A DNA stretch of 42,254 nucleotides from Embleya scabrispora DSM 41855 (GCF_000372745.1 NZ_KB889715.1:1-42254); one strand, 5' to 3'. Counted from the stretch's first letter, positions 15,620 through 24,180 are shown. A program made the numbers and translations. The notes: a model not told the origin generated them from the sequence alone.

Positions 15620-16058
15620 CCCGAACTCCCCGACGTTCCCCTCCTGCCGGCGTGATCCTCTCGCAGCCGACGACGCCCGCGCGACCGGATTCGGGCACGA
15701 CCGCGTCCACCACGCGGCCGGTGACGGGATCCGTCGCGGAACTCGTCACACCGACGGGCAGGGCGAGACTGCGGCTTCGGCGTCAGCCATCAAGACCCGG
15801 TGCCAACAATCAAAACCAGGTTCCAACCACCGTGTCACGGCCCAGTGCTCGAACGGGCACCGACTGGCCTGGCCGAGCAACGCTGACCGTCGCAGGGAGT
15901 GTGACGACGACCGATAGATGGCCGGCCGTAGCCGAGAAGGCGCGACTCAGAATCTCAGCGTCGATTCGTAGAAGGCCCAACCGTCGACTGATAGTTGGCC
16001 GCTCGTGCACCGCGATGCTGCTGTGCTCCGCTACGTCGATCCGGTTCCGTGAAAGTGG
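15620..16058. other. intergenic stretch without a supportable gene
   Basis: The long forward frame crossing this stretch is Arg/Ser/Pro-rich and looks like a shadow. No RNA gene or clear regulatory dyad was found. Confidence 0.35.
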
Positions 16059-16217
16059 TCAGCAGCAGGAACAGCCCGTCGCGCACCCGCACGAGTCGCC
16101 GCTCGCCTTGTCCGCCGTGCGGGAGGTGCCGGCGTGGGTGGGGGCGCAACAGCCCTCCCCACGCCAGGCGTTGACGCCTTCCTTGATGGCGATGGCGGCG
16201 ACGACCAAGGCGGGCCG
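16059..16217 (-). pseudogene. C-terminal tail of a lost cation transporter
   Basis: The last 52 codons of a reverse frame read [20 protein letters not shown] then CC and a tail with [13 protein letters not shown]. The [14 protein letters not shown] pattern is what I know from the end of short actinobacterial cation-diffusion-type transporters: the last membrane helix plus a Cys-rich tail. All preceding membrane helices are gone, since upstream sequence is the YnfA gene on the other strand. Confidence 0.55.
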
Positions 16218-16302
16218 CGCACGGGTGCACCGGATCGTCGTGCGGCTGCGGGCACACTGCCGCCGCCGGGTCCGCCGTCGACGTCTCGGTACGCTCCCGC
16301 CC

Positions 16303-16638
16303 GTGACGATCTTGCGCTCCACCGCCCTGTTCCTGGCCGCTGCCGTCCTGGAGATCGGCGGGGCGTGGCTGGTGTGGCAGGGCACCCGCGAACACCGCGG
16401 CTGGGCCTGGATCGGCGCCGGCGTCATCGCGCTCGGCGCGTACGGGTTCGTCGCCACGCTCCAGGACGACGCCAACTTCGGCCGCATCCTTGCCGCGTAC
16501 GGCGGTGTCTTCGTCGCCGGGTCCCTCGTCTGGGGCATGGCCCTGGACGGCTACCGCCCCGACCGCTACGACGTCACCGGCGCCCTGATATGCCTCGTCG
16601 GCGTCGCCGTCATCATGTACGCGCCCCGAACCACCTGA
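16303..16638 (+). CDS. YnfA-family small membrane protein
   Basis: The protein has 111 residues from GTG 16303. It has four predicted membrane segments: [53 protein letters not shown] and [16 protein letters not shown]. It carries the family landmarks AxxEIxGxWLxW near the N-terminus, AYGGVF in helix 3 and a DRYDxxGAxICLxGVxxI segment before the last helix. YnfA (UPF0060) proteins are SMR-like. Some are reported as small-molecule exporters, but for most the function is unknown. There is no strong ribosome binding site. Confidence 0.85.
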   Translation: MTILRSTALFLAAAVLEIGGAWLVWQGTREHRGWAWIGAGVIALGAYGFVATLQDDANFGRILAAYGGVFVAGSLVWGMALDGYRPDRYDVTGALICLVGVAVIMYAPRTT

Positions 16639-16701
16639 AGTACCCGGGGACGCGCCTGATACGGGCTGCCCCGCACCAACTCGCGTGCCCGGGCGTCGGG
16701 T

Positions 16702-17483
16702 TCAGCGCAGGCCCTGCACCGCGTACAGCACACCGACAGCCGCAGCCGGCGAACCCAGGAGGAGCCGCAGCGCGGTCTCGGGCGGGCGCGGCTGAACCGG
16801 GCGGCCGCGGTAGCCGCCGGCCAGGCCGCCCAGTCCGCACGCCAGGCCGAGCAGCCACTGCGGGGCGACGTCGCCGGGCGCGGCCGGCGCGAGCGCGGCG
16901 TAGGTGCCGGCGCCGACCAGGGAGGTGACGAACGTGGCGGCCGGCGCGGCGGGCAACGACGGCCACCGGCATGCCGCGGCCGACGAGTATCGGCCCGGGG
17001 ATGGAGCCGCCGCCGATGCCGTAGATCCCGCCGACCGTTCCGACGCCGAGCGCGAGTGCGGTGGTGGTCCGCGGGGGAAGCGGTGCCGGGGTCCGAGCAC
17101 GGGCCGGGCGCCGGGTGCGGGCGGACAGTCACAGGCCCAGCGGCAGGAGGAGGACCGCGACCAGGAGCCGGAAGACGCGCGGGCCAGGGACGGCGAACAC
17201 GCACACGGCGGCGCCGATCACCATCCCCGGGGCACTGCCCCAGATCAGCAGCCGGACCAGCGGACCGCGGAGGGCTCCGGTCTTGCGGTGGCGCGCGAGC
17301 GCGCCGGGTCCGGCAACGACGTTGAACAGCAGGTTCGTCGGCGTCACCGCCGGGCTCGGCACCGCCAGGATGCCGACCCGCACGGGCAGCAGGAACACCG
17401 CACCCGACACGCCCACCGGGGTGGTCGGCACCGATATCAGCAATCCCGCGGTGAACCCGAGCAGCCCGGTGGACCAGGTCACC
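16702..17483 (-). pseudogene. TauE/SafE-family permease, broken by an in-frame stop and a frameshift
   Basis: From GTG 17483 the reverse frame reads LLGFTAGLLISVPTTPVGVS then GAVFLLPVRVGILAVPSPAV and PTNLLFNVVAGPGALARHRK, the standard first half of a TauE/SafE sulfite/organosulfonate permease. A TGA at 17131-17129 ends it within the loop after FRLLVAVLLLPLGL. The same frame then continues as TALALGVGTVGGIYGIGGGS, the start of the second half. It slips near 16945 into another frame (AATFVTSLVGAGTYAALAPA to AVGVLYAVQGLR, stop 16702). Both halves are otherwise intact. Confidence 0.8.
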
Positions 17484-17637
17484 GCCGGCCCCTCCCCGGA
17501 ACCGCCTTGATCTTCCGCGGTCGGTATCGGAGGTGCCCGGCAGCACCGGACGGGCAGGGGGTGTAGGCGCCCCACCGCGTCGGCGACCCGGTACTGTCGC
17601 CCGGCACACACCGAGCGGGAAGAGGGGCGTCGTTCCT

Positions 17638-18234
17638 GTGGACCTGGGCATCGTCGGGCAGGCGGTCGGGCTGTTCGCGGTCACGAACGTCGACGACATC
17701 GTAATTCTGGCGCTGTTCTTCGCTCAGGGTGCCGGGCACCGCGGGTCCGCCCGCCGGGTGGTGCTCGGCCAGTACGCCGGATTCGCGGCCATCCTCGCCG
17801 TCGCCGTGGCCGCTGCGGTCGGTGCGACGTTCCTGCCCGAGTCGGCGATCCCCTACCTCGGTCTGCTGCCGCTGGCCCTCGGGTTGAAGGCCGCTTGGCA
17901 GGCGTGGAAGCACCGGGGCGACGAGGACGATGAGCCGGAGGCCAAGGAAGGCGGCCCGACGATCCTGGAGGTCGCCGCAGTCACGTTCGCGAACGGCGGC
18001 GACAACATCGGCGTCTACGTCCCCGTGTTCGCCACCGCAGGTGGGGGCGGGATGGCCGTGTACGCCGCGGCCTTCCTGGTGCTGGTGGGCGTGTGGTGCC
18101 TGGCCGGCCGCTTCTTCGCCACCCGCCCGGTCATCGCCAAGGCCCTGAGCCGGTGGGGGCACATCCTGCTCCCGCTGGTCCTGATCACCATCGGGCTGCT
18201 CATCCTCGTCGAAGGCGGCGCCTTCGGCCTGTAG
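17638..18234 (+). CDS. CadD-family cadmium resistance transporter
   Basis: The protein has 198 residues from GTG 17638, behind GAAGAGGGG. It is hydrophobic with about six membrane segments and the CadD landmarks. TNVDDIVILALFFAQ near the N-terminus has paired Asp residues, PYLGLLPLALGLKAAW is in the middle, an acidic cytoplasmic loop (DEDDEPEAKE) follows, and VTFANGGDNIGVYVPVFA is the second Asp-containing repeat. The two NxxD repeats suggest an internal duplication of the LysE/CadD superfamily type. Known members give modest cadmium (and quaternary amine) resistance. No metal-sensing regulator gene is adjacent. The reverse-strand TauE remnant is divergent from it across 154 bases. Confidence 0.85.
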   Translation: MDLGIVGQAVGLFAVTNVDDIVILALFFAQGAGHRGSARRVVLGQYAGFAAILAVAVAAAVGATFLPESAIPYLGLLPLALGLKAAWQAWKHRGDEDDEPEAKEGGPTILEVAAVTFANGGDNIGVYVPVFATAGGGGMAVYAAAFLVLVGVWCLAGRFFATRPVIAKALSRWGHILLPLVLITIGLLILVEGGAFGL

Positions 18235-18256
18235 CGACCCGGGAGTTCCGCCGCGG

Positions 18257-18570
18257 TCAGCGGCTGCGCCGCAGCGCCGCCCACGTGCCCCACCCGGCCT
18301 CCGCCTCGACCGCGTCCCACCGGCCCGGCAGTGCGGCAGCGACGTCGGCGGCGGGCAGGTACAGCGGCCCGTCAACCCCGAGCTGGTTGACCCACAGCAG
18401 CACCCGCCGGGCGCGAGCACCCGGGCGGTCTCGACCGGGAAGAGCAGCATGCCCACCGCCACGGATGCGTCCGCCGGCGGCAGCGCAGCCGCGTCCGCGC
18501 ACACCCGCACCGGCGACCGGCCCTCCGCTCGGCGCAGCATCGCCGTCGACAGGTCCTGGTCGGAAGGGTC
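18257..18570 (-). pseudogene. class I SAM methyltransferase C-terminal remnant
   Basis: The reverse strand reads STAMLRRAEGRSPVRVCADA then AALPPADASVAVG, and in the next frame VETARVLAPGG, then LLWVNQLGVDGPLYLPAADV and a C-terminal GWGTWAALRRSR to a stop at 18257. These are the last motifs of a Rossmann methyltransferase (DLSxAML, D-ALP-AD, RVLxPGG). The glycine-rich SAM loop is missing, because the fragment begins where the transposon remnant ends. Confidence 0.65.
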
Positions 18571-19244
18571 CAGCCCCGGAGGCTGGTGCGTCGGCGGCGG
18601 TAGTCGATCAGGCCGGATGCGGCATCGAGTGCGGCCACGATCGGCGGGAGGGCGCCGTCGTACGCGAACAGGTCGCGGGGCAGGCGCCTCCGGGGGTGGC
18701 GCTCGTCGGTGAGCAGCCACGCGTGGGGGGTACCGAGGAAGTCGGTGGCCTCGCCGACGTCCATGTCCGAGGCCGGCTGGACCATCCGGACCGCGACGGC
18801 TCTGCATGCGAGGAGGTGGCGAGTGCGCGTGGTGGCGGGGAGGGGGCCGCGCCAGGAGTCGGGAAGCCGCTGCGGGATGTTCTCCGGCAGACAGCGGGCG
18901 CCGCGGCGGCCGGCCTTGGGGCCTCGGAGCAGGGCTCGTGCGCCGGGGAGGTTCGTCTGGGCCGGCTCGAATTCGCGGCGCTGGTACGAGGATGCGCGAG
19001 ACCCGAGGTGAGCCCGGATCCGGCCCCAGGACACGGCGGTGGTGCGCGGGCCTGCGTGCAGCATGGTGGTCAACGCGTCGCGGAATTCGCCCTGTTCGAG
19101 GTTGATCATGGTGTCGGCGGCCTCGAGCAGGGTCGCGGAGGCGACGGCCGAGGGCGGCGGTGTGTCCCATCGCAGCCTTCGCCGTTCGTTCCTGTCGACG
19201 GCCGGCCGATTGAGGTGGTCGATGTGATGCTCGAACGCGTCGGA
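18571..19244 (-). pseudogene. second transposition-associated module fused to the DDE remnant (TniQ-like, tentative)
   Basis: In the same reverse frame as the DDE remnant, residues about 243-470 read DAFEHHIDHLNRPAVDRNER, then DALTTMLHAGPRTTAVSWGR, RREFEPAQTNLPGARALLRG, CLPENIPQRLPDSWRG and LLACRAVAVRMVQPASDMDV. The helical C-terminal style recalls TniQ-type proteins carried with Mu/Tni transposases in streptomycetes. I cannot verify this. A deletion that removed the intervening ATPase gene would explain the in-frame fusion. The frame runs on to 18372 through methyltransferase DNA in the wrong phase. Confidence 0.4.
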
Positions 19245-19985
19245 GGATCCAGAGACGACCCACTTGCTCTTGCGCCTGCCGCCGCGGGCCGAAGGGAGGT
19301 GGAAGCGGGGGTCGTCCAGGACCGGTTCGTGGTACCAGAGCCCGCCGATCTTCACCCCGCGCCGAGGGTGGACCTTGACATGGTGGGCCTTCAACAGGCG
19401 GTGGTACAGCGTCGCTTCGGGGATCCGCAGCGCGAAGCCGCCCTGCGATATCGCCGCGGCGAACAGCGAATTGGGGCTGTGGTCCTCGCCGGCTCCCCAC
19501 GCCGGGGCGTACTCGCCCAGGATCCTGTTCTGCCGGATCGCCACCACCCAGGTCGCGATCAGGTGCTCCATCCGTTCCGTCGACAGCACCGCGTCGGCCT
19601 CCGGGGAGGCTCCGCGGTCGGCGACGTCCGCCCCGGTGAAGCCCGGCAGTTGCTCCAGCAGCAGGGCGTTGATCGCGGGGAACGCCCGCTCGACGGCGAA
19701 CTTGTCCGTGGGGCGCAGCGTGCGGGCGGGCAGGATGTTGCGCCCCAGCGTCCGCTCCGCCTCGACGAGATGGTGGTTCTTGTAGGAACTGCCGTGGTCG
19801 GTGGTGACCGTCTCCGGGCAGAAGAACGGCAGCGCGGCGACCCGGTGGCCAGCGAACTCGGCGACCGGCGTGGCCGGGACGCCGGGGTAGGGCCATTCCA
19901 TCTCCTCGCCCCTGCCCTCGCGCATCGGCAGCGGCATCATCACGTCGCGCAGCAGCATCGCGATGTCCACGAACGTCGCGGTGCC
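19245..19985 (-). pseudogene. Mu/Tni-type DDE transposase remnant, N-terminally truncated
   Basis: The reverse frame reads DIAMLLRDVMMPLPMREGRG then PETVTTDHGSSYKNHHLVEA (second catalytic Asp), NILPARTLRPTDKFAVERAF (catalytic Glu at the end) and VHPRRGVKIGGLWYHEPVL, the Mu transposase C-terminal beta-barrel signature. The helix-turn-helix domain and the first catalytic Asp are missing: the sequence begins at about 19985, just past the WYL gene's stop. It is therefore inactive. Confidence 0.75.
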
Positions 19986-19998
19986 GCGGCGAGGATGG

Positions 19999-20955
19999 TC
20001 ATCGGGGTGCGCGGGTGGCTCGGGTGAAGCGGGCGCCCCATTCCTGGACGTGCGCCGCGAACTCCGGTGGGCCCAGGACCTCGAACTCGGCGCCCATGTT
20101 GCCCAGTGCCTGGGTCGGCCAGTCGAGGGAGGTCGAGGTCATGGTGAGCCGGCAGCTGTCGTGGTCGAGCGGTTCGATCGTGCCCCAACGGCCGACCACA
20201 CGCCGTACCCGTGAGGACGGCGCGTGTACGAGGACCTCGACCGTGTACGGAGCCGGGGCCCCGTTCGCAGCCTGGACGAAGGCCACGGCGTCCTCGGCCG
20301 GGAGCAGCCGCGAGCGAAAGCGCGCGCCGGTCGCCTTCGGTTCGGTCAGCCGGTCGAGGCGGAAACTGCGCCAATCGTGCCGGCCGAGGTCGTAGGCCAC
20401 CAGGTACCAGCGTCCGCCGAGTGCCACGACACGGTGCGGCTCGACCTCGCGCTCGGTGGGTGCGCCGCCCCTGGCCGTGTAGCCGAATCGCAGCCGCTCC
20501 TGGTCCCGGCATGCCTGGGCGACCGCGGTCAGCAGCCCCGCCGCAACAGCCGGCCCCGACCCGCCGGCGGAGACGGTCATCGCCCGCAGGGCATCCACCC
20601 TGGTCCGCAATCGGGGCGGCAGGACCCGCACCACCTTGGTGAGTGCGCGCAGCGACGCCTCCTCCAACCCCTCGATCCCGCGCTGCGCCGCGTCGCCGAG
20701 ACCCACCGCGAGGGCCACCGCCTCCTCGTCGTCCAGCAGCAGCGGCGGCAGGACGGCGCCGGGCGCGAGTTGGTAGCCGCCGTCGGTGCCACGCGCCCCG
20801 CCGACCGGGTAGCCGAGTTCGCGCAGCCGCTCGACGTCGCGGCGCAGCGTCCGCTCGGAGACCCCGAGCCGGTCGGCCAGTTCCGGGCCCGGCCAGTGCC
20901 GGTGGGTCTGCAGCAGCGAGAGCAGTCTGAGGGTGCGTGAGCTGGTGTTCGCCAT
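19999..20955 (-). CDS. YafY-type HTH/WYL-domain transcriptional regulator
   Basis: The protein has 318 residues from ATG 20955. An N-terminal winged helix (about residues 6-60: LRLLSLLQTHRHWPGPELAD, SERTLRRDVERLRELGYPV) is followed by GGYQLAPGAVLPPLLLDDEE, a WYL domain (about 140-215: RLRFGYTARGG, EPHRVVALGGRWYLVAYDL, WRSFRLDRLTE) and a WCX-type C-terminal extension. Several studied WYL regulators bind nucleic acid ligands such as single-stranded DNA and respond to DNA damage. It is divergent from the MDR oxidoreductase/AlkZ-like pair over a 91-base gap that carries an inverted repeat, so it most likely controls that pair and itself. The ligand is unknown. Confidence 0.9.
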   Translation of the reverse strand: MANTSSRTLRLLSLLQTHRHWPGPELADRLGVSERTLRRDVERLRELGYPVGGARGTDGGYQLAPGAVLPPLLLDDEEAVALAVGLGDAAQRGIEGLEEASLRALTKVVRVLPPRLRTRVDALRAMTVSAGGSGPAVAAGLLTAVAQACRDQERLRFGYTARGGAPTEREVEPHRVVALGGRWYLVAYDLGRHDWRSFRLDRLTEPKATGARFRSRLLPAEDAVAFVQAANGAPAPYTVEVLVHAPSSRVRRVVGRWGTIEPLDHDSCRLTMTSTSLDWPTQALGNMGAEFEVLGPPEFAAHVQEWGARFTRATRAPR

Positions 20956-20973
20956 GGCTGCATCCTGCCCGGA

Positions 20974-20998
20974 CTTCCGGTCGGAAAGTGGCCGGAAG
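20974..20998. promoter_or_regulatory. inverted repeat in the divergent WYL/MDR promoter region
   Basis: CTTCCGG (20974-20980) and CCGGAAG (20992-20998) form perfect 7-base arms separated by 11 bases, one helical turn centre to centre of about 18 bases. It lies between the divergent starts, 7 bases before a possible -10 TAGAGT (21005-21010) for the rightward genes. It is a good candidate binding site for the WYL regulator. Confidence 0.6.
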
Positions 20999-21046
20999 CC
21001 TCCCTAGAGTCGATCTCGAAGGCCATCCCCGAGGCGAGGACAGACC

Positions 21047-22036
21047 ATGATCACCCGTGAGATCCGACTGACGGCCCAGATCGCCGGTATCCCGACGCTG
21101 GACCATTTCACCGTCGCCGAGACCGAGGTGGACGGTGAGGTCCTGGTACGCACCGACCGGATCGGGCTCGCCGCGACCTACCTGGAGCTGATGCGGGCCG
21201 ACTGCACCATCCCGGTGCCGGCCTGGCGGCCGGGGCAGCGGGTGGGGGTGGCCGCCATCGGCACCGTCGTTCGATCCGACAGCCCGGAACTCGAGGTCGG
21301 CGACCTGGTGCAGTCCATGACCGGCTGGAGCGAGTATTCGGCCGGGCCGGCCGGTGCGTACCTCAGGCTCGACCGCGACCTGTTCGCCGACCCCGGCCAC
21401 CACCTCGCCCAGGGACCGACCGCCTTCCACGGGATGGCCGAGGTGGCGAAAGTGGGCGAAGGCGACGTGGTCTTCGTCTCCGGCGCGGCGGGCGGGGTCG
21501 GGTCGCTGGCCGGGCAGATCGCCAAGTGCCTCGGCGCGTCGCGGGTGATCGGCAGCGCCGGCAGCCCGGCGAAGGTCGACTGGCTGGTGAACGAACTCGG
21601 CTTCGACGCCGCCTTCGACTACCACGACGGCCCGACGGCCGACCGGCTCGGGGAGCTGGCGCCCGAGGGCATCTCGGTCTTTTTCGACGTCGTGGGCGGC
21701 GAGCAGTACGAGGGTGCGCTCCGCGCGGCCCGGCCCGGAGCCCGCTTCGCCCTGTGCGGTTCGCTGTCCAGCCAACTCGGCGACGCGGCGCAGCGCTTCC
21801 CACACCCCGACCGCGCGGCGGCCGAGGCCGGCGGCATCGAGCTGTTGCCGTTCTCGTGCCGCCATACGCCCGACCAGATTGCGGCCTGGCGCGAGCACTT
21901 CGGCAGGTGGCTGGGCGAGGATCGCTTCGTCTACCCGCAAACAGTGGTCGAGAGTGGGATCGAGGGCGTGCCGCAGGCGTTCCTCTCTCTGCTGCAGGGT
22001 TCCTACCAGGGCAACGTCTCGGTGCGGCTGTCGTGA
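21047..22036 (+). CDS. MDR-superfamily NADP-dependent oxidoreductase
   Basis: The protein has 329 residues from ATG 21047. It is the zinc-free medium-chain dehydrogenase fold of the prostaglandin/leukotriene reductase, curcumin reductase type. A catalytic N-terminal domain (VDGEVLVRTDRIGLAATYLE, GVAAIGTVVRSDSPELEVGD) is followed by the Rossmann domain with VFVSGAAGGVGSLAGQIAK (AAGGVGS dinucleotide loop), FFDVVGGEQYEGALR and a C-terminal NVSVRL. Such enzymes reduce activated double bonds (enones, quinones) with NADPH. Its stop overlaps the start of the AlkZ-like gene (GTGA), so the two are translationally coupled. This suggests a joint role, possibly removing a reactive electrophile while the glycosylase repairs its DNA adduct. 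Confidence 0.88.
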   Translation: MITREIRLTAQIAGIPTLDHFTVAETEVDGEVLVRTDRIGLAATYLELMRADCTIPVPAWRPGQRVGVAAIGTVVRSDSPELEVGDLVQSMTGWSEYSAGPAGAYLRLDRDLFADPGHHLAQGPTAFHGMAEVAKVGEGDVVFVSGAAGGVGSLAGQIAKCLGASRVIGSAGSPAKVDWLVNELGFDAAFDYHDGPTADRLGELAPEGISVFFDVVGGEQYEGALRAARPGARFALCGSLSSQLGDAAQRFPHPDRAAAEAGGIELLPFSCRHTPDQIAAWREHFGRWLGEDRFVYPQTVVESGIEGVPQAFLSLLQGSYQGNVSVRLS

Positions 22037-23151
22037 CCGCACTCTCCCTGCGGGCCCTGAACCGGGCGCTGATGGACCGCCAGTTCCTGCTGCAGCGCAC
22101 CGATCACACCCCGCTGGAGGTGATCAGGCGACTGGTCGCACTACAGGCACAGGAGCCGAACTGGGCCTATGTCGGACTGTGGACCAGGATCCACGCCTTC
22201 ACGCAGCGCGAACTCACCGCACTGGTGGAGAACCGGCAAGTGGTGCGCTCCGGCCTGCTGCGCAGCACCCAGCACTTCGCCGCAGCCGACGACTTCCGTC
22301 GGCTGCGGCCACTGTTGCAGCCCGTGCTCGACCGCACGGCCGGCTCGCCCCACTTCACCCGGAACAGCGCAGGCCTGGACGCGGCGTCCTTGGTGGCCGA
22401 AGGACTCGGGCTGCTCGCGGGAGGAACGCTGTCGCGCAAGGAGTTGGCCCGGCGGCTCACCGAACGCCATCCGGGACGCGACGGCCGGGTTCTGGCCGGG
22501 CAGGTGGAACTGTGCACTCCCCTCGTCCATGACGTTGCCACCGGCGCATGGGGCTCCTGGGGCAACCGGTCGGCGGTCTCGGTGACGCCCGCCGAGGTCT
22601 GGCTGGGACAACCGATGACGACGACGGCGACTGCCACCAAGGATTCGGCCAAGGAACTGACCCGCCGCTATTTGGCCGCCTTCGGCCCGGCCGGAGTCGA
22701 GGACGTTCAGCGCTGGTGCGGGCAGACCCGGTTGGGCGAGGTCGTCGCGCAGATGCGCGACGAACTGCGCTGCTACTCCGGCCCCGATGGCAGGGATCTG
22801 ATCGATCTGGCAAACGCTGAGCTGCCCGATCCCGAGACGCTCGCTCCGGTGCGGCTGCTGCCCGCCTTCGACAACGTCCTGCTCGGCCACGCCGACCGGA
22901 CCCGGGTCATCAGCGACGAGGACCGGAAGCGGGTGATGCCCGGCCGGGCACGGGTACTGCCCACCTTCCTGGTGGACGGATGGGTGCACGGAACGTGGTC
23001 CCTCGACACCGGGACGCTGCGACTCACCCCGTTCCGACCGCTCCGGGCGACCGATCGGGCGGCCCTGGAGCAGGAAGCCGACCGGCTGCTGCACTTCGTG
23101 GGAGCCGGGGCGGTGTCCTACAGCGACTCTGTCGCGGCTCAGTCGTCGTGA
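22033..23151 (+). CDS. AlkZ-like winged-helix DNA glycosylase (HTH_42 family)
   Basis: The protein has 372 residues from GTG 22033, inside the stop of the preceding gene. It is an HTH_42/AlkZ-family protein: LNRALMDRQFLLQR at the start, then LVALQAQEPNWAYVGLW with the Q-x-Q motif that marks the AlkZ catalytic site, RSTQHFAAADDFRRLRPLLQ, and the conserved C-terminal VRLLPAFDNVLLGHADRTRV and TFLVDGWVHGTWSLD. AlkZ of the azinomycin producer unhooks bulky interstrand crosslinks, and relatives in streptomycetes guard against self-made or foreign genotoxins. The Q-x-D form of E. coli YcaQ is not present here. Coupling to a reductase gene and divergence from a WYL regulator suggest a DNA-damage or toxin-resistance unit. 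No biosynthetic cluster is visible next to it. Confidence 0.85.
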   Translation: MTALSLRALNRALMDRQFLLQRTDHTPLEVIRRLVALQAQEPNWAYVGLWTRIHAFTQRELTALVENRQVVRSGLLRSTQHFAAADDFRRLRPLLQPVLDRTAGSPHFTRNSAGLDAASLVAEGLGLLAGGTLSRKELARRLTERHPGRDGRVLAGQVELCTPLVHDVATGAWGSWGNRSAVSVTPAEVWLGQPMTTTATATKDSAKELTRRYLAAFGPAGVEDVQRWCGQTRLGEVVAQMRDELRCYSGPDGRDLIDLANAELPDPETLAPVRLLPAFDNVLLGHADRTRVISDEDRKRVMPGRARVLPTFLVDGWVHGTWSLDTGTLRLTPFRPLRATDRAALEQEADRLLHFVGAGAVSYSDSVAAQSS

Positions 23152-23204
23152 CCCCGGCACCTACCACTGGATGCGTCATCATCGTCGCGCCGAAGCCGCA
23201 TCCG

Positions 23205-23262
23205 GCCGACCGCGACCTCAAACTCGCCGGCTACGAGGTCTTCCGATTCGGTCACCGTCCTG
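23205..23262 (+). pseudogene. tiny C-terminal-like fragment, unrecognised
   Basis: The forward strand carries DRDLKLAGYEVFRFG, a phrase I associate with the end of nuclease-fold hypothetical proteins (RLAGYEVYRFG). Nothing recognisable precedes it. No function should be assigned. From here to 23570 no gene can be supported. Confidence 0.3.
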
Positions 23263-23572
23263 CGCCTGGTCGCACCCTTCGGCTGAACCCGGCATCCGTG
23301 CCACGGGGTCTCGGCACCCGAGGGCGCAACCGCCCGCGCTCGAACTCGCGCAGTGCGAGTGCGTTCGTTTCATTCGGTGAACGGCACGTGGTGAACGGCA
23401 CGTGCCGCAGCATCCGTTACAGGGTTCGGGCGCGCGGCGGGTGGACGGGGCGTTCGGGTGGGTCCCTGGATCAGTCAGGAGTGAACGTGGTGGAAAGGAC
23501 AGGCCCGCATCGCCTCGAGCCGCACCCGTCGCAGAAGACGCGGGCTCGATCACGCGGATCACTCGAGCGCCC

Positions 23573-23886
23573 CGAAAGCCACAATGCCTGTGCTCGGCCT
23601 GCCGGCAACGCCGACCCGAGCGGGCCTTGACCAGAGCCGAGAACCTCATCGCCGGACTCGACCAATGCCCCGCATGGCTCGGGGACTTCGCCATCGAGGT
23701 CGCCGCCCGGTTCAGTGCGGGACGCGCCTGCGTCTTGCTCACCGACCTGGGCCGAACGCTCGCCGACGGTGCCACCCGAATCACCCACAAGCCGTACTCG
23801 ACCGCGCCCGCCGAACGGGACGATCCATGGGCTCGCCGGCCCGCGCGCTCGAAACGTTCTTCACCACCCGCCGCCTGGCACTGCCG
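23573..23886 (+). pseudogene. XerD-like tyrosine recombinase N-terminal region remnant
   Basis: The forward strand reads KPQCLCSACRQRRPERALTR, then LIAGLDQCPAWLGDFAIEVA and SAGRACVLLTDLGRTLADGA. After a frame change it reads HPQAVLDRARRTGRSMGSPA and RALETFFTTRRLALP. This matches, from memory, the N-terminal Cys-rich and arm-binding part of a streptomycete integrase family. The catalytic domain with the Arg/His/Tyr residues is absent, so it is inactive. Confidence 0.55.
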
Positions 23887-24105
23887 CGGGCGTGGCGCAG
23901 GGTGTGCGGGACGACGTCGATGCCGTGGTGTTCGAGGGTGGTGATCAGGGCGTGTTGGGCGGCGTCGACGATGGCCGGGTTCGGGGCGACCATGAGGAGG
24001 TTCATCCCGATCCACGGCGAACTGAGCGGGTGCGCGGTCGCGGGTGGCGTGCTCTCGCGCATCGGTGGGCACCAGAAGAACCCGCAGCCGTCCAACACCT
24101 CCCGA
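23883..24105 (-). pseudogene. amidinotransferase-family C-terminal remnant
   Basis: The reverse strand reads LDGCGFFWCPPMREST, then LSSPWIGMNLLMVAPNPAIV and LITTLEHHGIDVVPHTLRHA. It stops being sensible right after RHARG. In glycine and inosamine-phosphate amidinotransferases this region is followed by LGGGFHC with the catalytic Cys, which is missing here. Such enzymes move amidino groups from arginine in creatine-like or aminoglycoside pathways. Only about 75 residues survive, ending at the integrase remnant. Confidence 0.6.
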
Positions 24106-24180
24106 AGCAACCCACCACGTCCCCGGGAACGAGGCATAAGGTGGTATTGGCGGCAGCCCGAGAGGTACTGGAGGCACGCC

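Noticed and set aside
17479-19896. An 805-codon reverse frame
   Set aside because: It is a shadow of the transposase remnant. Only its short methyltransferase-like piece is meaningful and is reported separately.
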